Origin: Clostridium sp. C105KSO13
GTDB lineage: Bacteria > Bacillota > Clostridia > Lachnospirales > Lachnospiraceae
Assembly: GCF_001517425.1 (NCBI RefSeq)
Contig: NZ_FBWL01000161.1
Location: 1 to 64,000, forward strand
DNA: 64,000 nucleotides
Direction: 5' to 3'
Under the pieces are notes generated by a model, which was not told the origin of the DNA, made no database searches, and saw only the letters and a program-made list of their open reading frames with translations. Made by a program: the position numbers and the translations under genes. Numbering within the stretch: the first letter of the stretch is position 1; each line of letters begins with the position of its first letter. Below, in pieces: positions 29,732-38,603 of this stretch.

Positions 29732-31438
29732 CTAAATATAAAAAACCATTGCCTGATTTGTAAGTAAACTTCTATTTTTGTAATCAAACAACAGAAGTTT
29801 ATCGTCTATTTTCTCCAAATGGGTCATCTTACGCATCTGGCGTTTGTCATAGGCTTCATAACCTTTGAGATATTTATGATAGGCGGCTTCCTCTTTGTAA
29901 AATTTAGCGGCCTCCTCCTTTGTTACAGTAGGATTCCCCGCAAAAGCAGGTCTGTTTTTCACATTATCCCGCAGATATAAATCCACAGTCAATAGCTCCC
30001 TGTATCTCTCTTTATTCTTTGCATCCCATTCTGTCGCGAAAGCAAACAGTATCTCATATCTGGCAATCCGCGAGTGATTTACCATGTTAAAATCGTTTTT
30101 TTCATAATAATCCTTAAGTTCCTCATACATAGTAAAGGCATCGGTGAAAGCCAGTTCTAATAATTGCAGTGTGTTAGTAAACTGTCCGCTGTTATAATAT
30201 ACTTCCACCATGTCTTCTATCCCTTTTAAACGAATCACATCACTAAAGGGCAGCCATTTTGTGGACAGTACCTCGAAAGGCGGTCTCTCCTGATATTGAA
30301 GCTGATATTCCCCACTCATCTCATGCATGCGGGAGCCTTTCAGCACTTTCAAGAACCCCAGTTGAAGCTGGTCGGGTCTTAGGGCATAAACCTCATTGAA
30401 AGACCGGCGAAAACTTTGATAATCTTCATATGGAAGGCCTGCTATCAAATCCAGATGCTGGTGCACATTTTTGCCTGCCCGGACACGGCCTACACACTTA
30501 CTGACCTTATCAAAATCCATCGCGCGTCGGATTTCCCCTATTGTATCCGGATTCGTAGACTGCACTCCTATCTCTAGCTGAATCAACCCCGGACGCATGG
30601 ATTCTATAAGTTCTAGTTCCTCCTCACTTAGAAGATCTGCCGCCACTTCAAAGTGAAAATTAGTTTTTCCTTTGTCATGCTCTGCAAGATATGACCAGAT
30701 CTCCACTGCATGTCTGTGATTGCAGTTGAAAGTTCTGTCCACAAATTTCACCTGGGGAACACCTGCGTCTATAAAAAACTGCAGTTCCTTTTTTACTAAC
30801 TCCAGATTCCGGAAGCGAAGACATTTGTCGATAGAAGAAAGACAATAACTGCATGAAAACGGGCAGCCTCTGCCGGATTCATAATAAATAATCTTATTCT
30901 CAAATCTTTCCAGATTACGATAGTATACAAAGGGAAGCTTATCCATATCCATTGCCTGCCTCCAGGGGTTTTCCACAACCACCGGAGAGCTGCTGCTCTC
31001 ATCTGTCCTGCGGTACACAATCCCATGCACGCTTTGGAGCCCGGTTATCTTTCCGGTAAAATAGTGCATCAGCTCCAGAAAGGTTTCCTCCCCCTCCCCG
31101 CGCATCACTCCTTCCACTTGAGGGTGCTTTTTCAAAAAATCCGCCGCATTGTAAGAAACCTCCGGCCCTCCCAGCCAGATGCGGACATGAGGCAGAACTT
31201 TCTTTATTTCTGTAATCAGTTGATTCACATAGACAGCATTCCACACATAGCAGGAAAAGCACAGGATCTCCGGTGCCCGTCCATAGATATCCGCCAGGAT
31301 CTCATCTATCCCCTGATTAATGGTATATTCTGCAATGCTTATATTATCACTGTACTCCGACGCATAGCCTTTCAGACTGTAGACTGCCAGATTAGAATGT
31401 ATATATTTTGCATTGACCGCTGTTAATAAAACCTTCAT
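29732..31438 (-). CDS. B12-binding-type radical SAM protein (DUF4080-like)
   Basis: A 568-residue protein. The N-terminal cobalamin-binding-like Rossmann domain (LLTAVNAKYIHSNLAVYSL) precedes a radical SAM core with the cluster motif CPFSCSYC (residues ~190). A C-terminal region matches the DUF4080 type. It probably uses a 5'-deoxyadenosyl radical; the substrate is unknown. The start at ATG 31436-31438 follows GGAGAA; the upstream ATG overlaps the SRP promoter. Transcribed divergently from the SRP RNA gene. Confidence 0.88.
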   Translation of the reverse strand: MKVLLTAVNAKYIHSNLAVYSLKGYASEYSDNISIAEYTINQGIDEILADIYGRAPEILCFSCYVWNAVYVNQLITEIKKVLPHVRIWLGGPEVSYNAADFLKKHPQVEGVMRGEGEETFLELMHYFTGKITGLQSVHGIVYRRTDESSSSPVVVENPWRQAMDMDKLPFVYYRNLERFENKIIYYESGRGCPFSCSYCLSSIDKCLRFRNLELVKKELQFFIDAGVPQVKFVDRTFNCNHRHAVEIWSYLAEHDKGKTNFHFEVAADLLSEEELELIESMRPGLIQLEIGVQSTNPDTIGEIRRAMDFDKVSKCVGRVRAGKNVHQHLDLIAGLPYEDYQSFRRSFNEVYALRPDQLQLGFLKVLKGSRMHEMSGEYQLQYQERPPFEVLSTKWLPFSDVIRLKGIEDMVEVYYNSGQFTNTLQLLELAFTDAFTMYEELKDYYEKNDFNMVNHSRIARYEILFAFATEWDAKNKERYRELLTVDLYLRDNVKNRPAFAGNPTVTKEEAAKFYKEEAAYHKYLKGYEAYDKRQMRKMTHLEKIDDKLLLFDYKNRSLLTNQAMVFYI

Positions 31439-31459
31439 AAAATTAAATTCTCCTATCCG

Positions 31460-31488
31460 TTGACATATGAGCAAAAACAATGTAGAAT
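31460..31488 (+). promoter_or_regulatory. Promoter of the SRP RNA gene
   Basis: TTGACA (31460-31465), exactly 17-bp spacer, TAGAAT (31483-31488), about 5 bases before the RNA start. It is close to consensus, fitting a constitutive stable RNA. Confidence 0.85.
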
Positions 31489-31492
31489 TAAG

Positions 31493-31759
31493 TTCCGTGC
31501 AGCCGGGGTGCTAGCGGTACCTTGTACCTGCAATCCGCTATAGCAGGGGTGATATTGCGCAGAGGGTGCTGATTTACAAAGCTGCCCTTGGAAAGTGGCG
31601 TTGAGATTCGGGTCTTACGCGACGGAAATCTGTGAACCGTGTCAGATCGGGAACGAAGCAGCACTAAGCAGAATCTTCCGGGTGCCGTGAGGGTGCCTGC
31701 GTTGAGTTAACTTCCAAGGTAACGTTTGTGGAGACGCATTCGAAGCGTAATGCACGGAA
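31493..31759 (+). ncRNA. ffs: Signal recognition particle RNA, large type
   Basis: A roughly 267-base RNA with pairing ends TTCCGTGC/GCACGGAA. The conserved domain-IV region TCAGATCGGGAACGAAGCAG binds Ffh. The 5' part can form the Alu domain, as in Bacillus/Clostridium scRNA. It guides signal-peptide-bearing ribosomes to the membrane together with Ffh. Confidence 0.95.
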
Positions 31760-31764
31760 TAAAA

Positions 31765-32247
31765 TTAATCTTTGTTCTTTTTCTTCTCTTTTTGTTTTTC
31801 CCTGAGCTCTTTAAAAAACTGTTTCATCATATTGCTGCATTCTTTCTCCAGCACTCCCGTTGAAAGTTCTGCCTGATGATTAAATTCCTTCATCTCCAGC
31901 ATATTCAAAATTGACCCCGCGCAGCCTGCCTTTGGATTCATGCAGCCAACCACTACTCTTTTAATTCTTGATTGAACAATCGCACCGGAACACATCTGGC
32001 AAGGCTCCAGTGTAACATACATGGTACACTCCTCCAGGCGCCAGTCATTCATCTTTTTGCTCGCCTTTTTAATTGCCAGAAGTTCTGCATGAGCTAGTGG
32101 GTTTTTGTCTGTGGTTCTTCTGTTATATCCCCTTCCAATGATCTTATTCTGATAAACTATGACACAGCCTATAGGCACCTCTTCCAGTGCATATGCCTTC
32201 TTCGCCTGTTTAACTGCCTCTTTCATATATTTTATATCCAAATCCAT
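31765..32247 (-). CDS. tadA: tRNA-specific adenosine deaminase
   Basis: A 160-residue zinc deaminase converting the wobble adenosine of tRNA-Arg to inosine. Catalytic motifs HAELLAIKKAS and LEPCQMCSGAIVQSRI supply the zinc ligands and the proton-shuttle Glu. It ends 5 bases from the SRP RNA 3' end, convergent with it. Confidence 0.95.
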   Translation of the reverse strand: MDLDIKYMKEAVKQAKKAYALEEVPIGCVIVYQNKIIGRGYNRRTTDKNPLAHAELLAIKKASKKMNDWRLEECTMYVTLEPCQMCSGAIVQSRIKRVVVGCMNPKAGCAGSILNMLEMKEFNHQAELSTGVLEKECSNMMKQFFKELREKQKEKKKNKD

Positions 32248-32373
32248 TGTTTCTACCGCCGTAATCTCCTAATATTTTTGATGCCTTTTTATTAATTTAC
32301 CACAAATCCGGTTCTTTTTCAAAAGATACCTGAATAAGTTAGAAGGAAAGAGAGACAAGACCAGAGGTATAAA

Positions 32374-34476
32374 ATGAACCCCGGAATCTATTATTTGTAT
32401 GAATATAAAAATCAAGAACGGCTTAGAAATGTAGGTTTTCTCAGAGTTTCACAGAATTATCAAACGATTACTCTGAAAATCAACGCCCGCAGAATCCCTG
32501 TCCGGTCCGGTGATATGATTGACCTTTTTGCGTTTTATGAACAGGATCCAGATATTATTGCACGCAAAATTGCTGTGATCCCCTGTGAAGACGAAAGTGT
32601 CACGGCAAATCTTTCTATACCGGATTCCGTGTTCCCCGGAAACAGAACACTGGATTCAATAGACGGGTTCTTCTTCCGCACTCCTGAACTGCGCTTTATT
32701 GTGGCAGCCACAGAGCAATCAAATTTTGACACGAGAAATATTAGAGAGGAGGTTCCAACCCCAGATGAGGAAGTTCCAACCCCAGATGAGGAAGTTCCAA
32801 CGCCGGAAGAGGAAGTTCCCACTCCGGAAGAGGAAGTTCCAATCCCGGAAGGGGAAGTTCCAATCCCGGAAGAGGAAGTAACAGAAGGGCAGCCTGCTGC
32901 AACAGGACCGGGTCCCGGCATAGATATAGAGGGGACTCCATCCACTGGGACACAACCCAACTTAAATATGGGAGGCACTCCTTTCCCCGTAACCGGGACA
33001 CCTCCCAATACAACAAATACAGGGGGAATTCCTTCTCCATTCACCAGGACACAGCCTAATACAAATATGAGGGGCACTCCTTCTCCTATGACTGGAACTC
33101 AGCCCAATACAAATATGAGGGGCACTCCTTCTCCTATGACTGGAACTCAGCCTAATACAAATATGAGAGGCACCCCTTCTCCTATGACGGGAACTCAGCC
33201 CAATACAAATATGAGGGGCACCCCTTCTCCTATGACTGGAACTCAGCCCAATACAAATATGAGAGGCACCCCTTCTCCTATGACTGGAACTCAGCCCAAT
33301 ACAAATATGAGAGGCACCCCTTCTCCTATGACGGGAACTCAGCCCAATACAAATATGAGAGGCACCCCTTCTCCTATAACTGGTACTCAGCCCAATACAA
33401 ATATGAGAGGCACCCCTTCTCCTATGACGGGAATTCAGCCCAATACAAATATGAGGGGCACCCCTTCTCCTATGACGGGAACTCAGCCCAATACAAATAT
33501 GAGAGGCACCCCTTCTCCTATGACGGGAACTCAGCCTAATACAAATATGAGAGGCACCCCTTCTCCTATAACTGGAACTCAGCCCAATACAAATATGAGG
33601 GGCACCCCTTCTCCTATGACGGGAACTCAGCCCAATACAAACATGAGAGGCACCCCTTCTCCTATGACGGGAACTCAGCCCACTACAAATATGAGAGGCA
33701 CTCCTTCTACCGTGACCGGAGCACCGCCTAGCACAAATACAGCGGGAACTCCTCCCACTGTGACGGGTACACCTCCTAACACAAATGTATGGGAAATCCC
33801 CCCCACCGTAAACGAGCCCCAGCCTAACGCAAATACAGACGGGATTCCGCCCATTGTGACGGGAACGCCACCACTTACCAGGGTGGAAAGGACTCCAATT
33901 CCGGGAGCTGGTGTAACACCACCTGCGGGAACGGAAAGAGTATCTGTCCCTCTCACAGAAAGGACTCCTGTTATTGAAAGAGAAATGCAGCCAGCTGTTA
34001 ATATAGGAAGACAGCCGACCTCAAACGCTGGTGGACAGCCAACTTCGAATGTTGGCGGGCAATCAACCGCGGAAACTCAAGAAGGGCCTGCACCAGTGGA
34101 AAACGATGGGATGATTATCGGGACAGAGTCTGAGACACCACAGTCCTCACCTTCTGAATCCCAGGCTCAGGATATAGAAAATGTTCGGAAAATTCAGCGT
34201 TCAGACCTTTCCATCCTCCCACGCAAATACTGGAACATTGCCAACAACAGCTTTTTAATGCATGGATATCACAACTATCACCACCTGATGCTGGTGGAAT
34301 TAGGAGGTCACTACTGGCTTGGAGTTCCAGGCGTCTACAGCCCTCGTGAAGCACAGGCGGCAGAATTGTTCGGGTTCCCACAGTTCACTAAGTCTCAAGT
34401 TGAACAAATGACGCTGAACAGCGATGAAAAAGATGACTCCGAGGAATTTGGATACTGGTGCCGTTATATGAGATAA
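32374..34476 (+). CDS. DUF6128-like protein with long tandem-repeat linker, 700 aa
   Basis: Two conserved-looking ends are joined by a low-complexity linker. The N-terminus (1-~125) starts YYLYEYKNQERLRNVGFL. The C-terminus (~600-700) contains RKYWNIANNSFLMHGYHNYH and LGGHYWLGVPGVYSPRE, like DUF6128. Between lie six EEVPTP(D/E)-type units, then 14 TNMRGTPSPMTGTQPN-type units. There is no signal peptide, so it is probably cytoplasmic. The linker is Pro/Thr-rich and probably extended. It is one of few plus-strand genes. Start follows AGAGGT. Confidence 0.75.
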   Translation: MNPGIYYLYEYKNQERLRNVGFLRVSQNYQTITLKINARRIPVRSGDMIDLFAFYEQDPDIIARKIAVIPCEDESVTANLSIPDSVFPGNRTLDSIDGFFFRTPELRFIVAATEQSNFDTRNIREEVPTPDEEVPTPDEEVPTPEEEVPTPEEEVPIPEGEVPIPEEEVTEGQPAATGPGPGIDIEGTPSTGTQPNLNMGGTPFPVTGTPPNTTNTGGIPSPFTRTQPNTNMRGTPSPMTGTQPNTNMRGTPSPMTGTQPNTNMRGTPSPMTGTQPNTNMRGTPSPMTGTQPNTNMRGTPSPMTGTQPNTNMRGTPSPMTGTQPNTNMRGTPSPITGTQPNTNMRGTPSPMTGIQPNTNMRGTPSPMTGTQPNTNMRGTPSPMTGTQPNTNMRGTPSPITGTQPNTNMRGTPSPMTGTQPNTNMRGTPSPMTGTQPTTNMRGTPSTVTGAPPSTNTAGTPPTVTGTPPNTNVWEIPPTVNEPQPNANTDGIPPIVTGTPPLTRVERTPIPGAGVTPPAGTERVSVPLTERTPVIEREMQPAVNIGRQPTSNAGGQPTSNVGGQSTAETQEGPAPVENDGMIIGTESETPQSSPSESQAQDIENVRKIQRSDLSILPRKYWNIANNSFLMHGYHNYHHLMLVELGGHYWLGVPGVYSPREAQAAELFGFPQFTKSQVEQMTLNSDEKDDSEEFGYWCRYMR
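32746..32880 (+). repeat. 21-bp tandem repeat encoding EEVPTPD-type units
   Basis: Six 21-bp units encode EEVPTPD, EEVPTPE and EEVPIPE variants, in frame, and sit just before the longer repeat array of the same gene. Confidence 0.85.
33061..33732 (+). repeat. 48-bp minisatellite encoding TNMRGTPSPMTGTQPN
   Basis: Fourteen in-frame 48-bp units. Thirteen (33061-33684) are nearly identical; differences are mostly silent changes such as AGGGGC/AGAGGC and Met/Ile at one position. The last unit diverges into imperfect copies up to about 33870. Such homogeneity implies recent expansion or gene conversion. Confidence 0.92.
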
Positions 34477-34525
34477 CCCGAAATTTTCAGGAAGAGCTTT
34501 TTAACTCTTCTTGCAATACAAAAAA

Positions 34526-34574
34526 CCTTATAAGTTAGAGACAGCACATTCGTGCGCTGTCCTGACTTATAAGG
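34526..34574. terminator. Bidirectional intrinsic terminator
   Basis: CCTTATAAGT...GACAGC pairs with GCTGTC...ACTTATAAGG in a long stem flanked by A and T runs on either side. It separates the plus-strand DUF6128-like gene from minus-strand DNA. Confidence 0.85.
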
Positions 34575-34580
34575 CCATTT

Positions 34581-34817
34581 TTATTTAGGCAATAACCCTT
34601 CGTTTTGCAAAAATTCTTTTGCCACTTCCTTTGGAGATCTCTGCAGCTCATCTACTTGGTAATTAAGGTCTGTCATAATCTCATCAGTAAGATGCTCACC
34701 AAGTTCTTCCAGCACTTTTAAAGAATACTTTTTGATAAGACCATCTGTTCCATTTGCATCAATGATATCCACCATTCCCCTCAATGCGGATAACACCTGG
34801 AGTCGGAAGCATATCAA
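34581..34817 (-). pseudogene. C-terminal remnant of an osmoprotectant-type ABC substrate-binding protein
   Basis: A 78-codon frame whose product ends LTDEIMTDLNYQVDELQRSP followed by KEVAKEFLQNEGLLPK. This matches the C-terminal tail typical of OpuAC/OpuCC-type substrate-binding proteins. It has no ATG, no ribosome binding site and no upstream domain. A neighbouring frame just upstream reads GHFDMLPTPGVIRIEG, suggesting a frameshift. dgt ends only 34 bases further. Probably a decayed gene fragment. Confidence 0.5.
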
Positions 34818-34850
34818 AATGCCCCGGCTCCAGTTTTATAAATCTATTTT

Positions 34851-36263
34851 TTAAATCAACCCATTCATTTCCTGATACAGGCGTTTGGCATAGCTGTCTG
34901 TCATACCACACACGTAATCTGTCACAAGCATCAGGCGGAGGTATAATTTTTCTGCCTCGCTCTTTCCCTCTGCCTGATGTTTATATGCATTCTTATAGTT
35001 GTCAGAGATAAAGGACACAACCCTGCTGTCAATAGGCTCCAGTATTTCCCCTGTGTTGTAGTACAGCACCGCGTGTACCATCTTGTCCATAAGGAAATTT
35101 AGTATTACAGATTCCGTAACTTCCATCTTATATATTGCCCTGGAGCTAAATACATAGTGATATGCAATATCGCCCAGAAGGTCCATGAGTCTTCCGCCAA
35201 AGCTCCCGTAAAACAAATCGTACTTGAAAGTTCCAGCCATAATCTCCTCATAATGGGATATAAATCCGGAAGTTGCACAGCTGATGAGATATCCCTGTGC
35301 CCGCACAATCCAGTTCTTAACAGCATAGGATTCCGGATGGCTTACTTTTTTCTTTATTCCTCGCTCATACAGAGTTTTCAGTTTTTCCAGCGCTGGAAAG
35401 CCTGCATCAGGATTTTCTGTCTGCAATTTCTTAAGTTCCCTGCACAACGCATGATATGAAAGAAAACCTTTAACAAATGCATCCTCGATGTCCGCAGTTT
35501 TGTAGGCAAGGTCATCTGCCGCTTCCAGAATATAAGTCAATGGATGGCGGTTATTCTTTGCTCCGGTTGCTGCAGAAACCTCTTTAAATATATCCCGGTC
35601 GGCATAATAATAGCCCATTTTCTTCTCTTTGATATTCCCTGAATCAGTATTGATTTCCGTGGAAGGGACTGGATATTTAACAATCGTATTCAGAAGTGCA
35701 TAAGTCAGATTCATACCGTACTCATCCACAAGATAATGTAATTTCGTCACAAGACGCAGTGCCTGGGCATTTCCCTCAAAATGATAAAAGTCTTCCTTCA
35801 TCTGAAGTGTCAGCATCTTTTCTGCGGACTCACCACGGTAGGTCATGTATGGCAGGTTCTTGATAAACCATTCCCTGATAGTCTCTTCTCCAAAATGTCC
35901 GAAGGGTGGATTTCCAATATCATGAATCAATCCCGCACACTGAAGTATATGGCAGATGTCTTCCTTCATCTTAGGAGTAAAATCCGGATCTTTTTTACAA
36001 TTAACAATGCTCTCCCCTATATTCTGTCCAAGAGATTTTCCCAAAGAAGACACTTCCAGTGAATGTGTGAGCCTGGTTCGGATAAAGTCGCTCTTATCCA
36101 GGGGAAATACCTGCGTTTTATCCTGCAGCCGCCTAAAAGAAGCACTGCCGATAATACGATGATAATCCTTTTCAAACTCGCTTCTTAAATCTGTTGTAAT
36201 TTGCTTTCTGACTCCTGCACCGCCGCGCATGCGCCTTGTACAAAGCAATGTGCTCCATTCCAT
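34851..36263 (-). CDS. dgt: dGTP triphosphohydrolase-type HD protein
   Basis: A 470-residue HD-domain dNTPase that splits dGTP into deoxyguanosine and triphosphate. The metal site is H...HD...D: RTRLTHSLEVSSLGK, then GLIHDIGNPPFGHFGE, and EAADDLAYKTADIEDAF. The N-terminal region has GSASFRRLQDKTQVFP. Its length is closer to the long E. coli type than the short form. It may limit dGTP pools and can antagonise phage DNA synthesis; that is family knowledge only. Confidence 0.9.
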   Translation of the reverse strand: MEWSTLLCTRRMRGGAGVRKQITTDLRSEFEKDYHRIIGSASFRRLQDKTQVFPLDKSDFIRTRLTHSLEVSSLGKSLGQNIGESIVNCKKDPDFTPKMKEDICHILQCAGLIHDIGNPPFGHFGEETIREWFIKNLPYMTYRGESAEKMLTLQMKEDFYHFEGNAQALRLVTKLHYLVDEYGMNLTYALLNTIVKYPVPSTEINTDSGNIKEKKMGYYYADRDIFKEVSAATGAKNNRHPLTYILEAADDLAYKTADIEDAFVKGFLSYHALCRELKKLQTENPDAGFPALEKLKTLYERGIKKKVSHPESYAVKNWIVRAQGYLISCATSGFISHYEEIMAGTFKYDLFYGSFGGRLMDLLGDIAYHYVFSSRAIYKMEVTESVILNFLMDKMVHAVLYYNTGEILEPIDSRVVSFISDNYKNAYKHQAEGKSEAEKLYLRLMLVTDYVCGMTDSYAKRLYQEMNGLI

Positions 36264-36297
36264 AATCTGCCTTTCCTTTATACTACGTAGAGTAACA

Positions 36298-37032
36298 TTA
36301 GTCTAGATAAATTGGTGGTTCATATTCTTTGCCAAGCAAAGCTTTCTTACGCTCCTGATACCCCAGGAAGGCCCACTCTGTCATATCTGTCCACTTATGA
36401 CCGGCGCGGTCATATACTTGAACATAGCCTATTCTGGTGGGATGCATGCGGACACTGTTGGTCTGGTATTCCCGTCCTGTATATGGATTCATATCTCCCA
36501 GCTCCCTGTCCTCCTCGACATCATCATGCCGGATAACCGGCTCAAAATCATCCTGATCTAGATCATCCGGCTCCACGCCAGGGCTTTCGTCTTCCTGTAT
36601 ATCTGATTCCCCTGCTTCAGTCTTCTCCAGTTCTTCTTTTATATTTTCAATTTGCTTGCCTTCCTGAACATTCTCTTCCAGCTGAGACAATCCCTCATGA
36701 ATCTTATAAAGTTCACCAATTGTCATATCTCGCTCTTCCATCTTACGGGCATCCGGCTCCTTAGCAGACCTTGCGGCGGCTGCAGTCTCGGCTGTTCTGG
36801 CCGCCGGAGCATCTCCCGATAAAATGCTTAAATGAAATGGACAGCCCAGAATCTCTGCAATTTTGCGCATGTCCTGTTCCTGAAAATTATCTCTTCCCAG
36901 ACGCTGTGTCAGATTCTGCCTTGACATCTTCTGTCCAGTACATTTCTCCATTGTCTCTGCCAGTTCTTTGATAGTCATGCCTCTGCGGCCAAGAATAATT
37001 TTGACTTGTTCTCCAAACGTAAGATCTTCCAT
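36298..37032 (-). CDS. XRE-like DNA-binding protein with acidic linker, 244 aa
   Basis: N-terminal helix-turn-helix of XRE/Cro character (VKIILGRRGMTIKELAETME, then SRQNLTQRLGRDNF) over residues ~8-70. An acidic linker (~80-190) follows, then a short C-terminal region YVQVYDRAGHKWTDMTEWAF. I start at ATG 37030-37032, preceded by AAGGAGG. The longer frame lacks a ribosome binding site. Regulatory targets are unknown. Confidence 0.7.
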   Translation of the reverse strand: MEDLTFGEQVKIILGRRGMTIKELAETMEKCTGQKMSRQNLTQRLGRDNFQEQDMRKIAEILGCPFHLSILSGDAPAARTAETAAAARSAKEPDARKMEERDMTIGELYKIHEGLSQLEENVQEGKQIENIKEELEKTEAGESDIQEDESPGVEPDDLDQDDFEPVIRHDDVEEDRELGDMNPYTGREYQTNSVRMHPTRIGYVQVYDRAGHKWTDMTEWAFLGYQERKKALLGKEYEPPIYLD

Positions 37033-37160
37033 TCTTTTCCTCCTTATTAAAATGAACTTATACTCGATAGTTAGAAACAATATAGTTTCTTCATAAACCT
37101 ATCTTTTTCCCCTTTTTCATTCTAACAAAAACATAAAAACACGTCAAGATTGTAACAATT

Positions 37161-37967
37161 CTACTTCACACCGAGGTATTCCTCGAGAGTGATTCCTTTT
37201 TCTGTAATTTCCTTCGCTGCGTCTTTTCCCACATAACGGTAATGCCATGGCTCATAGGTAATGCCAGTAGTCTCTATTTCTTCTGAAGGATACCGAAGAA
37301 TAAAACCATATTTATAGCAATTCTTCATCAGCCATTTTGTTTCGGGGGTATCAGCCTGCTTTTCATCCAGGCCCTGATAATCCACCGAGGTAATATCCAG
37401 AGCCAGACCCAGCGCATGTTCACTGTACCCCGGCACCGCTACAGATTTTTTTGTCTCGTTATAGGCGTCCAGATAACTGTTTCCCTGATTGACCCAATCC
37501 TGCATTGTATCATTAAACACTGCCGTCTGGTCGTTATAAGAGCGGTATGCAGAAGTAATATGAACATTAAACCCCACAGCTTTTGCATCTGCCAGCATCT
37601 TGTTTGTATCCTCAGCGATTCTGGTATCAACGGAATATCCCGAAGCAATCTCCGTGAGCTCCGGAACATACTTTGTATCCAGGGGATAAGAATCATTTAC
37701 CAGCACAAGAGCCCAGTCATCCGGCTGTTTCTCTGAAAGTACAGCAGCTGACTCCACTGACTTCTCCCCTTCTGACTGTGTTTCAATCTGAGATTTGAGT
37801 TTTTTATTCTCCGCCTGCCATTTCTTTTCTGTCTCGGCCATAACAGTTTTCTTTTGGTCCACTGTCCTGCTTGCCGCAGCGTAAGTAATCACCGTCCCCA
37901 GCACTGCACCGCATACTATTCCCAAAATCAATATCTTTTGCATCTTTTTACTAAACTTTGCATTCAT
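37161..37967 (-). CDS. VanY-like D-alanyl-D-alanine carboxypeptidase (M15)
   Basis: A 268-residue protein with an N-terminal membrane anchor (~9-31), a short coiled segment, then an M15B metallopeptidase domain. Zinc/catalytic motifs: HITSAYRSYNDQ, GYSEHALGLALDITS (H and D ligands) and YEPWHYRYVG (catalytic Glu and His). It trims the terminal D-Ala of peptidoglycan stems outside the membrane. It overlaps the upstream gene by 4 bases. There is no vancomycin-resistance cluster, so a housekeeping role is likely. Confidence 0.92.
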   Translation of the reverse strand: MNAKFSKKMQKILILGIVCGAVLGTVITYAAASRTVDQKKTVMAETEKKWQAENKKLKSQIETQSEGEKSVESAAVLSEKQPDDWALVLVNDSYPLDTKYVPELTEIASGYSVDTRIAEDTNKMLADAKAVGFNVHITSAYRSYNDQTAVFNDTMQDWVNQGNSYLDAYNETKKSVAVPGYSEHALGLALDITSVDYQGLDEKQADTPETKWLMKNCYKYGFILRYPSEEIETTGITYEPWHYRYVGKDAAKEITEKGITLEEYLGVK

Positions 37968-38590
37968 AACTTTAACTCCATCCGTATTTTTGAATCTATT
38001 TTTTTATCAGTGGAACAAACTGCTATTTTGTACGGTATCCCTGCATCATATTCTCGATAATAGTATTCTTGTGGGTAGCCGTCTGGCCTTTTCAGAAGAG
38101 TGGGCGGTTCGGATAACTGGATTTCAAAACCTTTTGTATCCATAGCCATTCCCTGTCGGGTCGCTTTCATAAAGCTTTCTTTAAGCACCCAGAACCTGTA
38201 AAACAGATCATCCTGTAGTTCTTTGTTTTCCTCCTCCAGAATCATTTTATACTCCGACGGACAGAAAAACCTTTCAGCAACTTTTAATCTTGCTCTTTTC
38301 ACCGACTCTATATCGCATCCAACCTGAGGCTCACTGACATAATCCAAAGCAACAGAACACAGCACATAATCTCCCGAGTGAGAGAGATTAAATGCTGCCT
38401 CCTCTGCAATCCCATATTCTTTTCGTATTCTGTCCAGCAATGCCCATGCCCCCGCGCTCTGTGCCTTTCCTCTTTGAGACTGAATTTTATCAGCCTTTTC
38501 TTTTCTAAATATAGGAAGGGTTTCATAGCATGTCTGATACTTGTCTATTTCATACAGGGGGCGGATATCTGCAATCCAAGTTCTTATCAT
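37964..38590 (-). CDS. 4'-phosphopantetheinyl transferase (Sfp type)
   Basis: A 208-residue transferase that moves phosphopantetheine from CoA to a carrier protein. Motifs: FNLSHSGDYVLC, VGCDIESVKRAR (Mg2+ Asp and Glu) and FYRFWVLKESFMKATRQGM (the W.xKE.xxK signature). Sfp-type length rather than AcpS. No carrier protein or NRPS/PKS gene is in the window, so the target is unknown. Confidence 0.88.
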   Translation of the reverse strand: MIRTWIADIRPLYEIDKYQTCYETLPIFRKEKADKIQSQRGKAQSAGAWALLDRIRKEYGIAEEAAFNLSHSGDYVLCSVALDYVSEPQVGCDIESVKRARLKVAERFFCPSEYKMILEEENKELQDDLFYRFWVLKESFMKATRQGMAMDTKGFEIQLSEPPTLLKRPDGYPQEYYYREYDAGIPYKIAVCSTDKKIDSKIRMELKL

Positions 38591-38603
38591 AGACAGGCTG
38601 CCC

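Noticed and set aside
33061-33732. Regular 48-bp repeats, superficially CRISPR-like
   Set aside because: The units are contiguous without spacers, stay in frame and encode a repeated peptide. This is a coding minisatellite.
32535-33956. Long minus-strand frames opposite the DUF6128-like gene
   Set aside because: They are mirror frames of the repeat array with biased composition and no ribosome binding sites.
34851-36263. dgt as part of the defence repertoire
   Set aside because: dNTPases can act against phage, but this one has standard housekeeping features and no defence neighbours.
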